DNA from: an uncultured Anaerolineae bacterium
GTDB taxonomy: Bacteria > Chloroflexota > Anaerolineae > Anaerolineales > Villigracilaceae
DNA length: 9,158 bases
NCBI GenBank assembly: GCA_903882765.1
Contig: CAIRYE010000112.1
Span: forward strand, 1 to 9,158
Direction of reading: 5' to 3'
The position numbers and the translations under genes were made by a program. How positions within the stretch are numbered: the stretch's first letter is position 1; each line of letters begins with the position of its first letter. Of the stretch, positions 1 through 5,458 are shown piece by piece. Under the pieces are notes generated by a model. That model saw nothing but the letters and a program-made list of their open reading frames with translations. It ran no database searches and was not told the DNA's origin.

Positions 1-606
1 ACCGCAACCTCCCAAGCTAGTTCGATCTGCTCTCCATTAGCGGTGCAATCCCTCGAAACGATCGACAAGATCATCACGCAGCCCTTTATCATGCCCAGAA
101 TATTGACCAATGGACAATATAATGATGACGCCCACCATGGCGTTGATCTCGGTTTTTATACCCGCGACAACAAGCTTTTTACCGGCACTGATGTACACTC
201 TGTTATGGATGGAAAGATCGCCGGCTTGGTGTTGGATCGTCCCCCTTATGGTAACGTCATCCTAGTGGAAACACCCTACAACCTCCTTCCAGCCAATATC
301 ATCCTTCATTTTGGTATCCCCGAAAATGCTTCCATTTACACTTTGTATGGTCATCTACAAAATATGCAAGACCTAACCATTGGCGGGGATGTAAAGTGCG
401 GCGCACTACTGGCCCAAACTGGGCTTACTGGATTCACCGGCGGTCCACACCTTCACTTAGAGATGCGCTACGGGGAAAAAGACACTGAATTTCATTCTTT
501 GGGCTATTACAGGGCGGACCTCACCGCGGAAGAAATGGACAATTATCGGCTTTGGAGAATGAGCGGGGCATTTACCCTTTTTGACCCGATCGAATTGCTC
601 AAATAA
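1..606 (+). CDS. M23-family zinc metallopeptidase, C-terminal part (5' end outside window)
   Basis: The reading frame is open from base 1 with no stop, so the gene almost certainly begins upstream. A GTG at 43 exists but has no ribosome binding site, and I do not take it as the start. The visible 201 residues carry a whole peptidase M23 (LytM/lysostaphin-like) core. The first zinc motif HHGVD (H-x-x-x-D) starts at base 133. It is followed by YGHLQ, then a GGPHLHLEMR segment supplying the H-x-H motif near bases 445-465. All metal and catalytic residues are therefore present and the enzyme is probably active. Family members cleave peptide cross-links in cell-wall peptidoglycan, usually outside the membrane; some act on other peptides. 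The N-terminal signal or targeting region cannot be seen. The gene ends 48 bases before azlC, which has its own promoter, so the two need not be linked in function. Confidence 0.85.
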   Translation, partial: TATSQASSICSPLAVQSLETIDKIITQPFIMPRILTNGQYNDDAHHGVDLGFYTRDNKLFTGTDVHSVMDGKIAGLVLDRPPYGNVILVETPYNLLPANIILHFGIPENASIYTLYGHLQNMQDLTIGGDVKCGALLAQTGLTGFTGGPHLHLEMRYGEKDTEFHSLGYYRADLTAEEMDNYRLWRMSGAFTLFDPIELLK

Positions 607-637
607 CGGGGAGCTTATACCCATAGCAGTCTTGTTT

Positions 638-646
638 TGTTATAAT
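638..646 (+). promoter_or_regulatory. Extended -10 promoter of azlC
   Basis: The sequence TGTTATAAT is a perfect extended -10 element (TG-n-TATAAT). No good -35 hexamer lies 16-18 bases upstream, as is common for extended -10 promoters. Initiation 7-9 bases downstream would fall at about 653-655, on or next to the GTG start of azlC. The transcript would then have essentially no leader. Confidence 0.6.
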
Positions 647-654
647 CCTTGCTC

Positions 655-1341
655 GTGAACGAATCAAAACCACTCAACGAGTTTTTTTTAGGTGTACGAG
701 ATGAATTGCCCATTTTATTGGGCGTTGTTCCGTTTGGCATGATCTTCGGTATCCTCGCCCTCAATGCTGGGCTTTCCAACCTCGAAGCCCAAGCAATGTC
801 ATCTGTTATTTTTGCCGGCTCAGCCCAATTTATGGTGGCAAAATTACTTGCTGAATCAACTCCGTTTTTTATTATCGTCATCAGTGGTTTCGTGATCAAC
901 CTGCGCCACGCCTTATACAGCGCAACCCTTTCTCCTTACCTAAAAGGGCTATCCCTAAAATGGAAAGTTCTCCTATCCTACTTACTTACCGATGAAGCGT
1001 TTGCGGTGAGCGTGATCCATTTTCAAAAAAATGAAGACAACAGCAACAAACATTGGCATTTATTTGGATCCGGCCTCACCCTGTGGACCTCCTGGCAGAT
1101 CAGTACAGCCGTGGGTATTTTTGTCGGCGCGCAGATCCCCGAAGCTTGGGGGTTGGATTTTGCCCTACCGCTGACATTCATAGCGCTGGTGATCCCTGGC
1201 CTAAAAGACAAGCCCGGATTGCTGGTTGCTGCCACCGCCTCCATTTTTTCGCTGATTTTTTTCCCACTGCCATTTAAACTTGGGATGTTGATGGCGTCCT
1301 TCCTCGCCATCGGCATTGGAATTTGGAGCGAGAAGAAATGA
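655..1341 (+). CDS. azlC: AzlC-family branched-chain amino acid exporter, large subunit
   Basis: This is a 228-residue polytopic inner-membrane protein of the AzlC family. Together with AzlD, family members export branched-chain amino acids and toxic analogues. Family signatures are clear: FAGSAQF at residues 53-59, NLRHALYS at 82-89 and TDEAFA at 112-117, with several hydrophobic spans around them and a PGLKDKP loop near 181-187. Length is normal. I chose the GTG at 655 rather than the TTG at 649. A TATAAT box ends at 646, only two bases before the TTG, and neither codon has a Shine-Dalgarno sequence, so the GTG fits a leaderless message. The stop overlaps the azlD start in an ATGA arrangement, which implies translational coupling and stoichiometric synthesis. 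Family assignment is firm; the exact substrate is inferred. Confidence 0.93.
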   Translation: MNESKPLNEFFLGVRDELPILLGVVPFGMIFGILALNAGLSNLEAQAMSSVIFAGSAQFMVAKLLAESTPFFIIVISGFVINLRHALYSATLSPYLKGLSLKWKVLLSYLLTDEAFAVSVIHFQKNEDNSNKHWHLFGSGLTLWTSWQISTAVGIFVGAQIPEAWGLDFALPLTFIALVIPGLKDKPGLLVAATASIFSLIFFPLPFKLGMLMASFLAIGIGIWSEKK

Positions 1342-1652
1342 ATATTTGGCTTCTTTTCCTTGTTCTTGGAGTTCTAACATTTCTTACCCGCCTTAGTTTC
1401 ATCGCCATTTTCGACAAGGTGGAACCCCCGAGAAGCCTAAGGAAAGCATTGCGTTTTGTGCCGATCGCGGTGCTCAGCGCTATCATCGGACCAGAGGTCT
1501 TCTACGCCAACAATACCTTTTTAGCGACGCTTAACAACCCAAAGCTATTTGCCGCCCTCATAGCTACCTTGGTTGCCTATAAAACGAAGAGTATTACTTG
1601 GACGATCTTTTCAGGTATGATCGCATTTTGGATCTTGAGGCTGTTCCTTTAA
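1338..1652 (+). CDS. azlD: AzlD-family branched-chain amino acid exporter, small subunit
   Basis: This 104-residue, highly hydrophobic protein should cross the membrane about four times. The family hallmarks are the early TFLTRLSFI segment and the RFVPIAVLSAIIGP stretch in the middle. It is the obligate partner of AzlC in the two-component exporter. I chose the ATG at 1338 because it forms the ATGA overlap with the azlC stop at 1339-1341 and has a purine-rich GAGCGAGAAG just upstream. An in-frame TTG at 1323 would add five residues but lies deeper inside azlC. The gene is followed directly by a strong hairpin terminator, so azlCD is a closed two-gene operon. Confidence 0.9.
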   Translation: MNIWLLFLVLGVLTFLTRLSFIAIFDKVEPPRSLRKALRFVPIAVLSAIIGPEVFYANNTFLATLNNPKLFAALIATLVAYKTKSITWTIFSGMIAFWILRLFL

Positions 1653-1695
1653 AACGTAGAGCGCGAGGGTAGTCAAACCTCGCGCTCCATGTTTT
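1651..1695. terminator. Hairpin terminator after azlCD
   Basis: A perfect 10-bp stem GAGCGCGAGG / CCTCGCGCTC (1659-1668 and 1678-1687) has a 9-base loop. With one mismatch and one wobble it extends into the flanking AAAAC / GTTTT (1651-1655 and 1691-1695). The T tract is short but adequate. The A-rich left side could serve as a T tract for minus-strand transcription, although no convergent gene is close. Confidence 0.8.
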
Positions 1696-1718
1696 ACAAA
1701 GGAGAAGAAGAAACATCG

Positions 1719-1724
1719 TATAGT
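1719..1724 (+). promoter_or_regulatory. Possible -10 box of radA
   Basis: TATAGT matches five of six -10 consensus positions and lies about 80 bases before the radA start, just past the azlCD terminator. No convincing -35 hexamer is present at 16-18 bases. The short leader that would result contains a small 6-bp hairpin, TTGGGT / ACCCAA (1739-1756). An AAAGGAG-like stretch at 1698-1704 is not followed by a start codon and appears not to be used. Confidence 0.35.
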
Positions 1725-1804
1725 TAAGATAACATCTTTTGGGTCAGCGTACCCAACGCTTACCCCACAAAACATCAACGATTTCTACAAAAAGGGTAGT
1801 AATA

Positions 1805-3199
1805 ATGGCAAAATCGTTTTCCAGATATGTATGTCAACAATGCGGTCGAGTCTCCGCCTCGTATATGGGGAAATGTCCCCAATGTAATTCCTTCAACAGT
1901 ATGGTCGAAGAGATGGTAAACGAAGAGCCGGCCGCAAAGTCATCCGTGGCAAAAAGCGGGCTGGGCACACGGTCGCGCCCACAAAAGATCGGCGATGTCA
2001 CATCCTCAGCTGAACACCGAATTGCGGTACCGATCGGCGAATTCTCACGCGTTCTCGGCGGCGGTATTGTTCCAGGTTCTTTGGTGCTCATCGGCGGCGA
2101 TCCGGGAATCGGCAAATCCACGTTGATGTTGCAAGTTACTATGGAAATTTCTAAGGGGACCAAAACCCTTTACATTACTGGCGAGGAATCGGAACAACAA
2201 ATTAAAATGCGCGCCGATCGCCTCGTCATCAAAGGGGAGAAGTTACCTGAGAACCTCTTCTTGGTCAACGAAACTAGCTTGCCTATCATTTTCAGCCACA
2301 TCAAGGAGATCCAGCCAGACGTGGTGATCGTTGATTCGATCCAAACGGTATTCGATAGTGATTATGAATCTTCCGCCGGCTCCGTTACCCAAGTGAGGGA
2401 GTGCTCTGCGCAATTAAGGGAATTGGCAAAAGGTCAAAACATCTCCATTTTCCTGATCGGCCACGTTACAAAAGAAGGGGTTATTGCCGGCCCAAGAGTT
2501 TTGGAGCATATCGTAGATACTGTGCTCTATTTGGAAGGGGATCGCTACCAATCTTTTCGGTTATTACGCTCAGTAAAAAACCGGTTCGGTCCTACTTCGG
2601 AAGTAGGGGTGTTTGAAATGAACGGCTCTGGCCTAAAGGAAGTTACCAACCCGTCGGAAGCCTTTTTATCCGAGCGTTTATTCAATGCCCCCGGTTCTTC
2701 CATCGCGGTTACCGTGGAGGGCACACGCCCGTTGTTGGTGGAAGTGCAAGGTCTTACCTCGCCTGCGCAATTTGGCAACGCTCGCAGAACCCCTAACGGA
2801 GTAGACCACAACCGTCTGCTTATGTTGGCTGCCGTCATTACCAGGCGCCTTGGCCTAAAACTAGTTGAACAAGATATCTTCGTAAATGTGGTTGGCGGCA
2901 TCCGTATCGACGAACCCGCTGCCGATCTCGCCATCGCCATCGCTATCACCTCTTCCTACAAAGACATTCCCCTAGAAGCGGATACCGTTTTTATCGGGGA
3001 AGTTGGCTTAGCCGGCGAATTGCGTATGCCACCTCAGATCGTTATACGAGTGAAAGAAGCACAAAAACTAGGCTTTAAAAAGGCTGTCATTCCGCACTCC
3101 TCCAAAAAAAGCGAGGGGATGCCAAAAGGGATCGAAATCATCGAAGTTCGATCCCTCTCCCAAGCCATCGATTACGCTCTTCAGACAAAGAGAGCTTAA
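1805..3199 (+). CDS. radA: DNA repair and recombination protein RadA (Sms)
   Basis: This 464-residue cytoplasmic ATPase is RadA/Sms, a hexameric RecA-like helicase that promotes branch migration during recombinational repair. Domains in order are: a four-cysteine zinc finger (C10, C13, C24, C27); a RecA-type core with Walker A GGDPGIGKST at 97-106 and Walker B VVIVD at 173-177; the RadA-specific KNRFG motif at 258-262; and a C-terminal Lon-protease-like domain from about 290 onward. In that last domain the EPAADLA segment (370-376) has no catalytic serine, as is normal in RadA. Length is typical. The ATG at 1805 has AAAGGG eight bases upstream and gives the canonical start MAKSFSRYVC. An in-frame TTG at 1739 would add 22 unrelated residues. 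It is transcribed toward rplT, with a shared terminator between them. Confidence 0.97.
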   Translation: MAKSFSRYVCQQCGRVSASYMGKCPQCNSFNSMVEEMVNEEPAAKSSVAKSGLGTRSRPQKIGDVTSSAEHRIAVPIGEFSRVLGGGIVPGSLVLIGGDPGIGKSTLMLQVTMEISKGTKTLYITGEESEQQIKMRADRLVIKGEKLPENLFLVNETSLPIIFSHIKEIQPDVVIVDSIQTVFDSDYESSAGSVTQVRECSAQLRELAKGQNISIFLIGHVTKEGVIAGPRVLEHIVDTVLYLEGDRYQSFRLLRSVKNRFGPTSEVGVFEMNGSGLKEVTNPSEAFLSERLFNAPGSSIAVTVEGTRPLLVEVQGLTSPAQFGNARRTPNGVDHNRLLMLAAVITRRLGLKLVEQDIFVNVVGGIRIDEPAADLAIAIAITSSYKDIPLEADTVFIGEVGLAGELRMPPQIVIRVKEAQKLGFKKAVIPHSSKKSEGMPKGIEIIEVRSLSQAIDYALQTKRA

Positions 3200-3204
3200 C
3201 GCAA

Positions 3205-3237
3205 AAAAATAGAACGGTTAATCACCGTTCTATTTTT
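3205..3237. terminator. Bidirectional intrinsic terminator between radA and rplT
   Basis: A perfect 14-bp stem (3205-3218 with 3224-3237) with core AGAACGGT / ACCGTTCT and a five-base loop is flanked by an A run on the left and a T run on the right. A T-rich stretch (TTTTATTTTG) follows. The symmetry lets the same hairpin end radA on the plus strand and the infC-rpmI-rplT operon on the minus strand, whose last stop lies 18 bases away. Confidence 0.93.
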
Positions 3238-3254
3238 ATTTTATTTTGTAAAAC

Positions 3255-3599
3255 TTATTTTAGAGCTTGGGTTACTACAACGGCAAAAGCCTGTGGGTCC
3301 CTCACGGCCAGGTCAGCAAGCATTTTCCTGTTGAGGTTAATGTTAGCTTTCTTCATGGCAGCGATGAGCCTGCTGTAGCTGATTCCATTCAACCTTGCGG
3401 CTGCATTGATACGGGCGATCCACAATCGGCGGAGATCGCGTTTGCGAACACGGCGATCGCGGGTGGCGTACCACATGCTCTTGAGCATGGCTTCGTTGGC
3501 TCGTTTAAAGAGAAAATGTCTCGTTCCTCTTTGGCCTTTTGTAAACTTTAAAACCTTCTTGTGTCGAAGATGTCCTCTCGGACCACCTTTTACGCGCAT
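3255..3599 (-). CDS. rplT: Large ribosomal subunit protein L20
   Basis: This 114-residue basic protein is bacterial L20, an early 23S rRNA-binding protein needed for 50S assembly. Recognisable blocks are HKKVLKFTKGQRG near residues 13-25, RDRRVRKRDLRRLWIARINAAARLNG near 47-72, then SYSRLIAAMKKANI and NRKMLADLAVRDP. Length is normal. The N-terminus MRVKGGPRGH is the form I associate with Chloroflexota rather than the MPRVKRG of many phyla. The ATG at 3597-3599 has a consensus AGGAGG (3609-3614) nine bases upstream. It is the last gene of infC-rpmI-rplT. In other bacteria L20 represses this operon by binding its mRNA. Here the 117-base gap before it folds into several hairpins that are candidates for such control. 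Confidence 0.96.
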   Translation of the reverse strand: MRVKGGPRGHLRHKKVLKFTKGQRGTRHFLFKRANEAMLKSMWYATRDRRVRKRDLRRLWIARINAAARLNGISYSRLIAAMKKANINLNRKMLADLAVRDPQAFAVVVTQALK

Positions 3600-3636
3600 T
3601 TTTCATTACCTCCTGCGATCCCTCGGACGTCGGTAT

Positions 3637-3688
3637 GAGTCCTACGTCGATAGGTACTCAACTTCCAGTTGCTTACATCCGATAGATG
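3637..3688 (-). promoter_or_regulatory. Tandem hairpins in the rpmI-rplT intergenic leader
   Basis: In the minus-strand transcript three hairpins precede the L20 ribosome binding site. The first is a 4-bp CATC/GATG stem (3676-3688). The second is a 5-bp CAACT/AGTTG stem with a three-base loop (3659-3671). The third is an 8-bp stem with a single bulged A (3637-3659; GAGT, bulge, CCTA / TAGG, ACTC). A competing pairing, GACGT at 3626-3630 with ACGTC at 3644-3648, excludes the third. Upstream there is a U7 run (3692-3698) without a strong hairpin before it. A role in L20 autocontrol is inferred only. Confidence 0.45.
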
Positions 3689-3716
3689 CAATAAAAAAAT
3701 ATTTGGATAAAAACGC

Positions 3717-3944
3717 CTACTTTAAGTTCGGCACTAAACGACGAATACGCTTGATGATTCCACGTCCTGAAACAGGAACCATTTCTAAGAATTGTGATTT
3801 AGTTCGTTTCGAAGTGTGACGGCGTAAGTGGCTTTTTCCACCTTTGGTTCGAACTAATAAGCCAGAACCAGTTAGGCGAAAACGCTTCGACGTCGCCTTA
3901 TGGGTCTTGAGCTTAAACTTTCCAGATCTCGGTTTTTGGGGCAC
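3717..3944 (-). CDS. rpmI: Large ribosomal subunit protein L35
   Basis: This 75-residue, very basic protein is L35 of the 50S subunit. The family core is plain: KLKTHKATSKRFRLTGSG near residues 11-28, then KGGKSHLRRHTSKRTK near 34-49. It is about ten residues longer than the common 64-66 residue form. The excess comes from a short insertion after the initial MPQK and a longer C-terminal tail ending in KRIRRLVPNLK. The start is GTG at 3942-3944, supported by AAAGGAG (3954-3960) nine bases upstream and by the conserved MPxK opening. It lies 70 bases after infC and 117 bases before rplT, the usual gene order. Confidence 0.95.
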   Translation of the reverse strand: MPQKPRSGKFKLKTHKATSKRFRLTGSGLLVRTKGGKSHLRRHTSKRTKSQFLEMVPVSGRGIIKRIRRLVPNLK

Positions 3945-3963
3945 TGCGAGTTACTCCTTTCGG

Positions 3964-3996
3964 AAAAAATTATCATGGGATAACTACCCCATGGTA
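3964..3996 (-). terminator. Attenuator-like hairpin plus U6 between infC and rpmI
   Basis: The minus-strand transcript forms a perfect CATGGG / CCCATG stem (3988-3993 with 3974-3979) around an eight-base loop. Two more pairs lie below a C-A mismatch. One base later a run of six U residues (3964-3969) follows, then the rpmI ribosome binding site. An outer AATTAT / ATAATT pairing (4005-4010 with 3967-3972) is also possible. This is the form of an intrinsic terminator placed inside the operon, so it may act as a partial terminator or attenuator limiting rpmI-rplT relative to infC. Confidence 0.5.
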
Positions 3997-4014
3997 TTCA
4001 AAAAGATAATTGTA

Positions 4015-4563
4015 CTACTCGGTTGGCTTCGCGTCTTTGGCAATTTTTGCCTTGGCTGGGCCAAGAACCACCAACATCGTTTTACCTTCCATCATTGGAG
4101 CTTGCTCGATAATACTGATATCAGCAAGAGATTGAGCAATTTCGCGCAAATCTTCCAAAGCGATTTCGGGGTAGTCCATTTCACGTCCACGGAACTTGAT
4201 GGTTACGCGAACTTTATGACCTTGGTTTAACCAACGTCTGGCGTCATCAACTTTGAAACCGCGATGGGCTTCGTTCGTTTTTGGGCGCAAACGGATTTCC
4301 TTGACCTCGATCTTGACCTGTGCTTTTTTGGCTTCGCGTTCTTTTTTCTCGCGCTCAAAAAGGAACTTACCAAAATCTAAAACACGGCATACAGGGGGAG
4401 CAGCATTGGGCGATACTTCAACCAGATCCAAATCGGCATCACGCGCGATTTGAAGTGCTTGTCTGATCGGTACTACGCCAACGTTTTCGCCTTCAGGCCC
4501 AATCAGGCGTACTTCATTTACCCTGATCGCTTCGTTAACTCTAAATTCTTGCTCGGCTATAAT
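4015..4563 (-). CDS. infC: Translation initiation factor IF-3, AUU start
   Basis: This 182-residue protein is IF-3, which binds the 30S subunit, blocks premature 50S joining and checks the start codon and initiator tRNA. The N-domain carries RVNEAIRVNEVRLIGPEGENVG near residues 8-29 and DLVEVSPNAAPPVCRVLDFGKF near 45-66. A charged helical linker KEREAKKAQ follows. The C-domain has KEIRLRPKT, GHKVRVTIKFRGREM and a final MVLVVLGP-like strand. An ORF finder that needs ATG/GTG/TTG would begin at the TTG at 4429-4431, which cuts off 44 conserved N-domain residues. Between the upstream in-frame TAG and that TTG there is no ATG, GTG or TTG. The frame reaches back to ATT at 4561-4563, preceded by AAAGGAG. 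AUU starts are known for infC in Escherichia coli and others, where IF-3 represses its own synthesis by rejecting the start. Same control is inferred here. Confidence 0.96.
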   Translation of the reverse strand: MIAEQEFRVNEAIRVNEVRLIGPEGENVGVVPIRQALQIARDADLDLVEVSPNAAPPVCRVLDFGKFLFEREKKEREAKKAQVKIEVKEIRLRPKTNEAHRGFKVDDARRWLNQGHKVRVTIKFRGREMDYPEIALEDLREIAQSLADISIIEQAPMMEGKTMLVVLGPAKAKIAKDAKPTE

Positions 4564-4573
4564 CTTCTCCTTT
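4561..4573 (-). promoter_or_regulatory. infC ribosome binding site and AUU initiation codon
   Basis: On the minus strand AAAGGAG (4567-4573) is followed by AAG and then ATT (4561-4563), the inferred start of infC. The next codon, ATA (4558-4560), is the only other near-cognate candidate and has slightly better spacing. Either choice is a rare start codon that IF-3 itself discriminates against, which is the basis of the known autoregulation loop. Confidence 0.8.
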
Positions 4574-4614
4574 GATACAATAAACCACAGTAGCGCTTGG
4601 TTTTTAGCCTATGG

Positions 4615-4643
4615 ATATTACCACATCCTACCCCAACCGTCAA
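4615..4643 (-). promoter_or_regulatory. Sigma-70-type promoter of infC-rpmI-rplT
   Basis: On the minus strand a -35 hexamer TTGACG (4638-4643, five of six matches) and a -10 hexamer TAATAT (4615-4620, four of six) are separated by exactly 17 bases. Transcription would start near 4608 and give a leader of about 45 bases before the AUU start. That leader can form a 6-bp hairpin, AAACCA / TGGTTT (4598-4603 with 4582-4587). This leader is short compared with the long L20-binding leader of some Firmicutes. Confidence 0.65.
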
Positions 4644-4864
4644 ACTTTTCAATTTAGCACAAAACAGTATTTTTCCGAAAAGCTCTCCTTACAATTGATC
4701 CAATTCAAGTTAGTTAAACATAATGCCTTTGATGTAATTTCACCTTATCGCAAGTTGCGCCTGCCTGATCCTGGTAATACTTCTTGCCCACCCTCATAGG
4801 TTTTTACCTTTAGCAGCGGCATTCTATGGTATATTTTTTTGGTTCTATCAAACCGTTATCCCAT
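4644..4864. other. Intergenic stretch with no recognised gene
   Basis: This AT-richer stretch lies between the infC promoter (leftward) and the structured leader of the DsrE-domain gene (rightward), so any promoter for the rightward operon should sit here. The only open frame, 62 codons running rightward from 4611, has no ribosome binding site or recognisable motif and overlaps the infC promoter. A T7 run at 4834-4840 and a weak TTTACC-16-TATGGT pair (4803-4808 and 4825-4830) are the only plus-strand promoter-like marks I can find. Confidence 0.5.
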
Positions 4865-5071
4865 AAGGCATATCATAATGATGTCAAACCACCGCTACAC
4901 CTGAGTACACAACCCAAGCGCAAGATTGCGCTTGTTCGTAGTGCTGCGCACGACTCGGCGTAGTGGAGGCGGTATCAGATTCTGATATACCAACCTAATT
5001 TAGGCCTTCATAACCGCCGTTGGAATGCGCAACGGCGGTATTAATTTGGCAACCATGCCTTACCAAGGCAT
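4865..5071 (+). ncRNA. Candidate structured cis-regulatory RNA upstream of the DsrE/DUF296 genes
   Basis: About 200 bases fold into a compact set of helices on the plus strand. A 10-position stem, 4889-4898 with 4960-4969, has one A-A mismatch and one G-U pair. It continues through a small internal loop into CTGAGT / ACTCGG (4901-4906 with 4953-4958, one U-G pair). These close a three-way junction holding an 8-bp hairpin (4915-4922 with 4927-4934) and a 4-bp GTGC/GCAC hairpin (4941-4951). Next come an 8-bp hairpin with a two-base bulge (4971-4991), a 10-bp GC-rich hairpin (5013-5022 with 5030-5039) trailed by ATTAATTTG, and a 7-bp ATGCCTT/AAGGCAT hairpin (5055-5071). The last ends 14 bases before the AGGAGG of the next gene. 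The same ATGCCTT can pair with AAGGCAT at 4865-4871, closing the whole element. I recognise no named riboswitch; a stand-alone small RNA is the alternative. Confidence 0.55.
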
Positions 5072-5096
5072 AACAACCATTTTCCAGGAGGCTTAA

Positions 5097-5447
5097 ATGT
5101 CTGTACCCGATTCTGAAACTGTATTATTGATCACCCGTAACGGCATGGGGGATGCCGAACCAGAACTTCAAAAAAAACTAATAACCACTTATTTCAAACT
5201 GATGGATGATAGCAACACCCTGCCTGCGGCGATCTGCTTTTACGCCAATGGCGTTCACCTTGTTGTTGATGAATCCCCAATTTTAGATTCATTAAAATCG
5301 CTGGAAATTAAAGGCGTGAGGCTGATCCTATGCTCTACCTGTTTAGGTTACTACAACCTAAGCGACAAAGTTCGCGTTGGTATTGTCGGCGGAATGACTG
5401 ACATATTGGAAGCACAACGGCGCGCAAGTAAAGTCATTTCACTTTAA
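5097..5447 (+). CDS. DsrE-domain protein, similar to the C-terminal half of YedF
   Basis: This 116-residue soluble protein has a single DsrE/DsrF-like alpha-beta domain. The best resemblance I recall is the C-terminal domain of the YedF selenium-metabolism protein. Shared features are the opening TVLLITRNGMGDAEPELQKKL, the PAAICFYANGVHLVV strand, and CSTCLGYYNLSDKVRVG near residues 79-95. The N-terminal TusA-like domain with its CPxP motif, which full YedF has, is absent. A C-x-x-C pair (C79, C82) sits where the family keeps its conserved cysteine, so persulfide or selenium handling is possible but not shown. Start ATG at 5097 has AGGAGG (5086-5091) five bases upstream. The next gene begins 11 bases after the stop, and a structured leader lies upstream. 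No selD or other selenium or sulfur gene is visible. Family call is good, function unknown. Confidence 0.8.
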   Translation: MSVPDSETVLLITRNGMGDAEPELQKKLITTYFKLMDDSNTLPAAICFYANGVHLVVDESPILDSLKSLEIKGVRLILCSTCLGYYNLSDKVRVGIVGGMTDILEAQRRASKVISL

Positions 5448-5458
5448 GGACGAAAACA

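Noticed and set aside
43..606. GTG at 43 as the start of the M23 peptidase
   Set aside because: The frame is open back to base 1 and the GTG has no ribosome binding site, so it is most likely an internal valine codon.
1739..1804. Extended RadA N-terminus from the TTG at 1739
   Set aside because: The extra 22 residues are not part of RadA, and the ATG at 1805 has a good ribosome binding site and gives the canonical start.
3267..3819. Plus-strand open frames opposite rplT and rpmI (94 and 137 codons)
   Set aside because: They are antisense to well-supported ribosomal protein genes and have no family features.
4611..4799. 62-codon plus-strand open frame between infC and the structured leader
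   Set aside because: It has no ribosome binding site and no recognisable motif, and it overlaps the infC promoter on the opposite strand.
4834..4840. T7 run as a plus-strand terminator tail
   Set aside because: No stable hairpin immediately precedes it on the plus strand.
4889..5039. Integron attC-like or insertion-sequence inverted repeats in the 4889-5039 palindromic region
   Set aside because: There is no attC core (RYYYAAC/GTTRRRY) in the right arrangement, no transposase or integrase, and no target duplications; the helices fit an RNA fold better.
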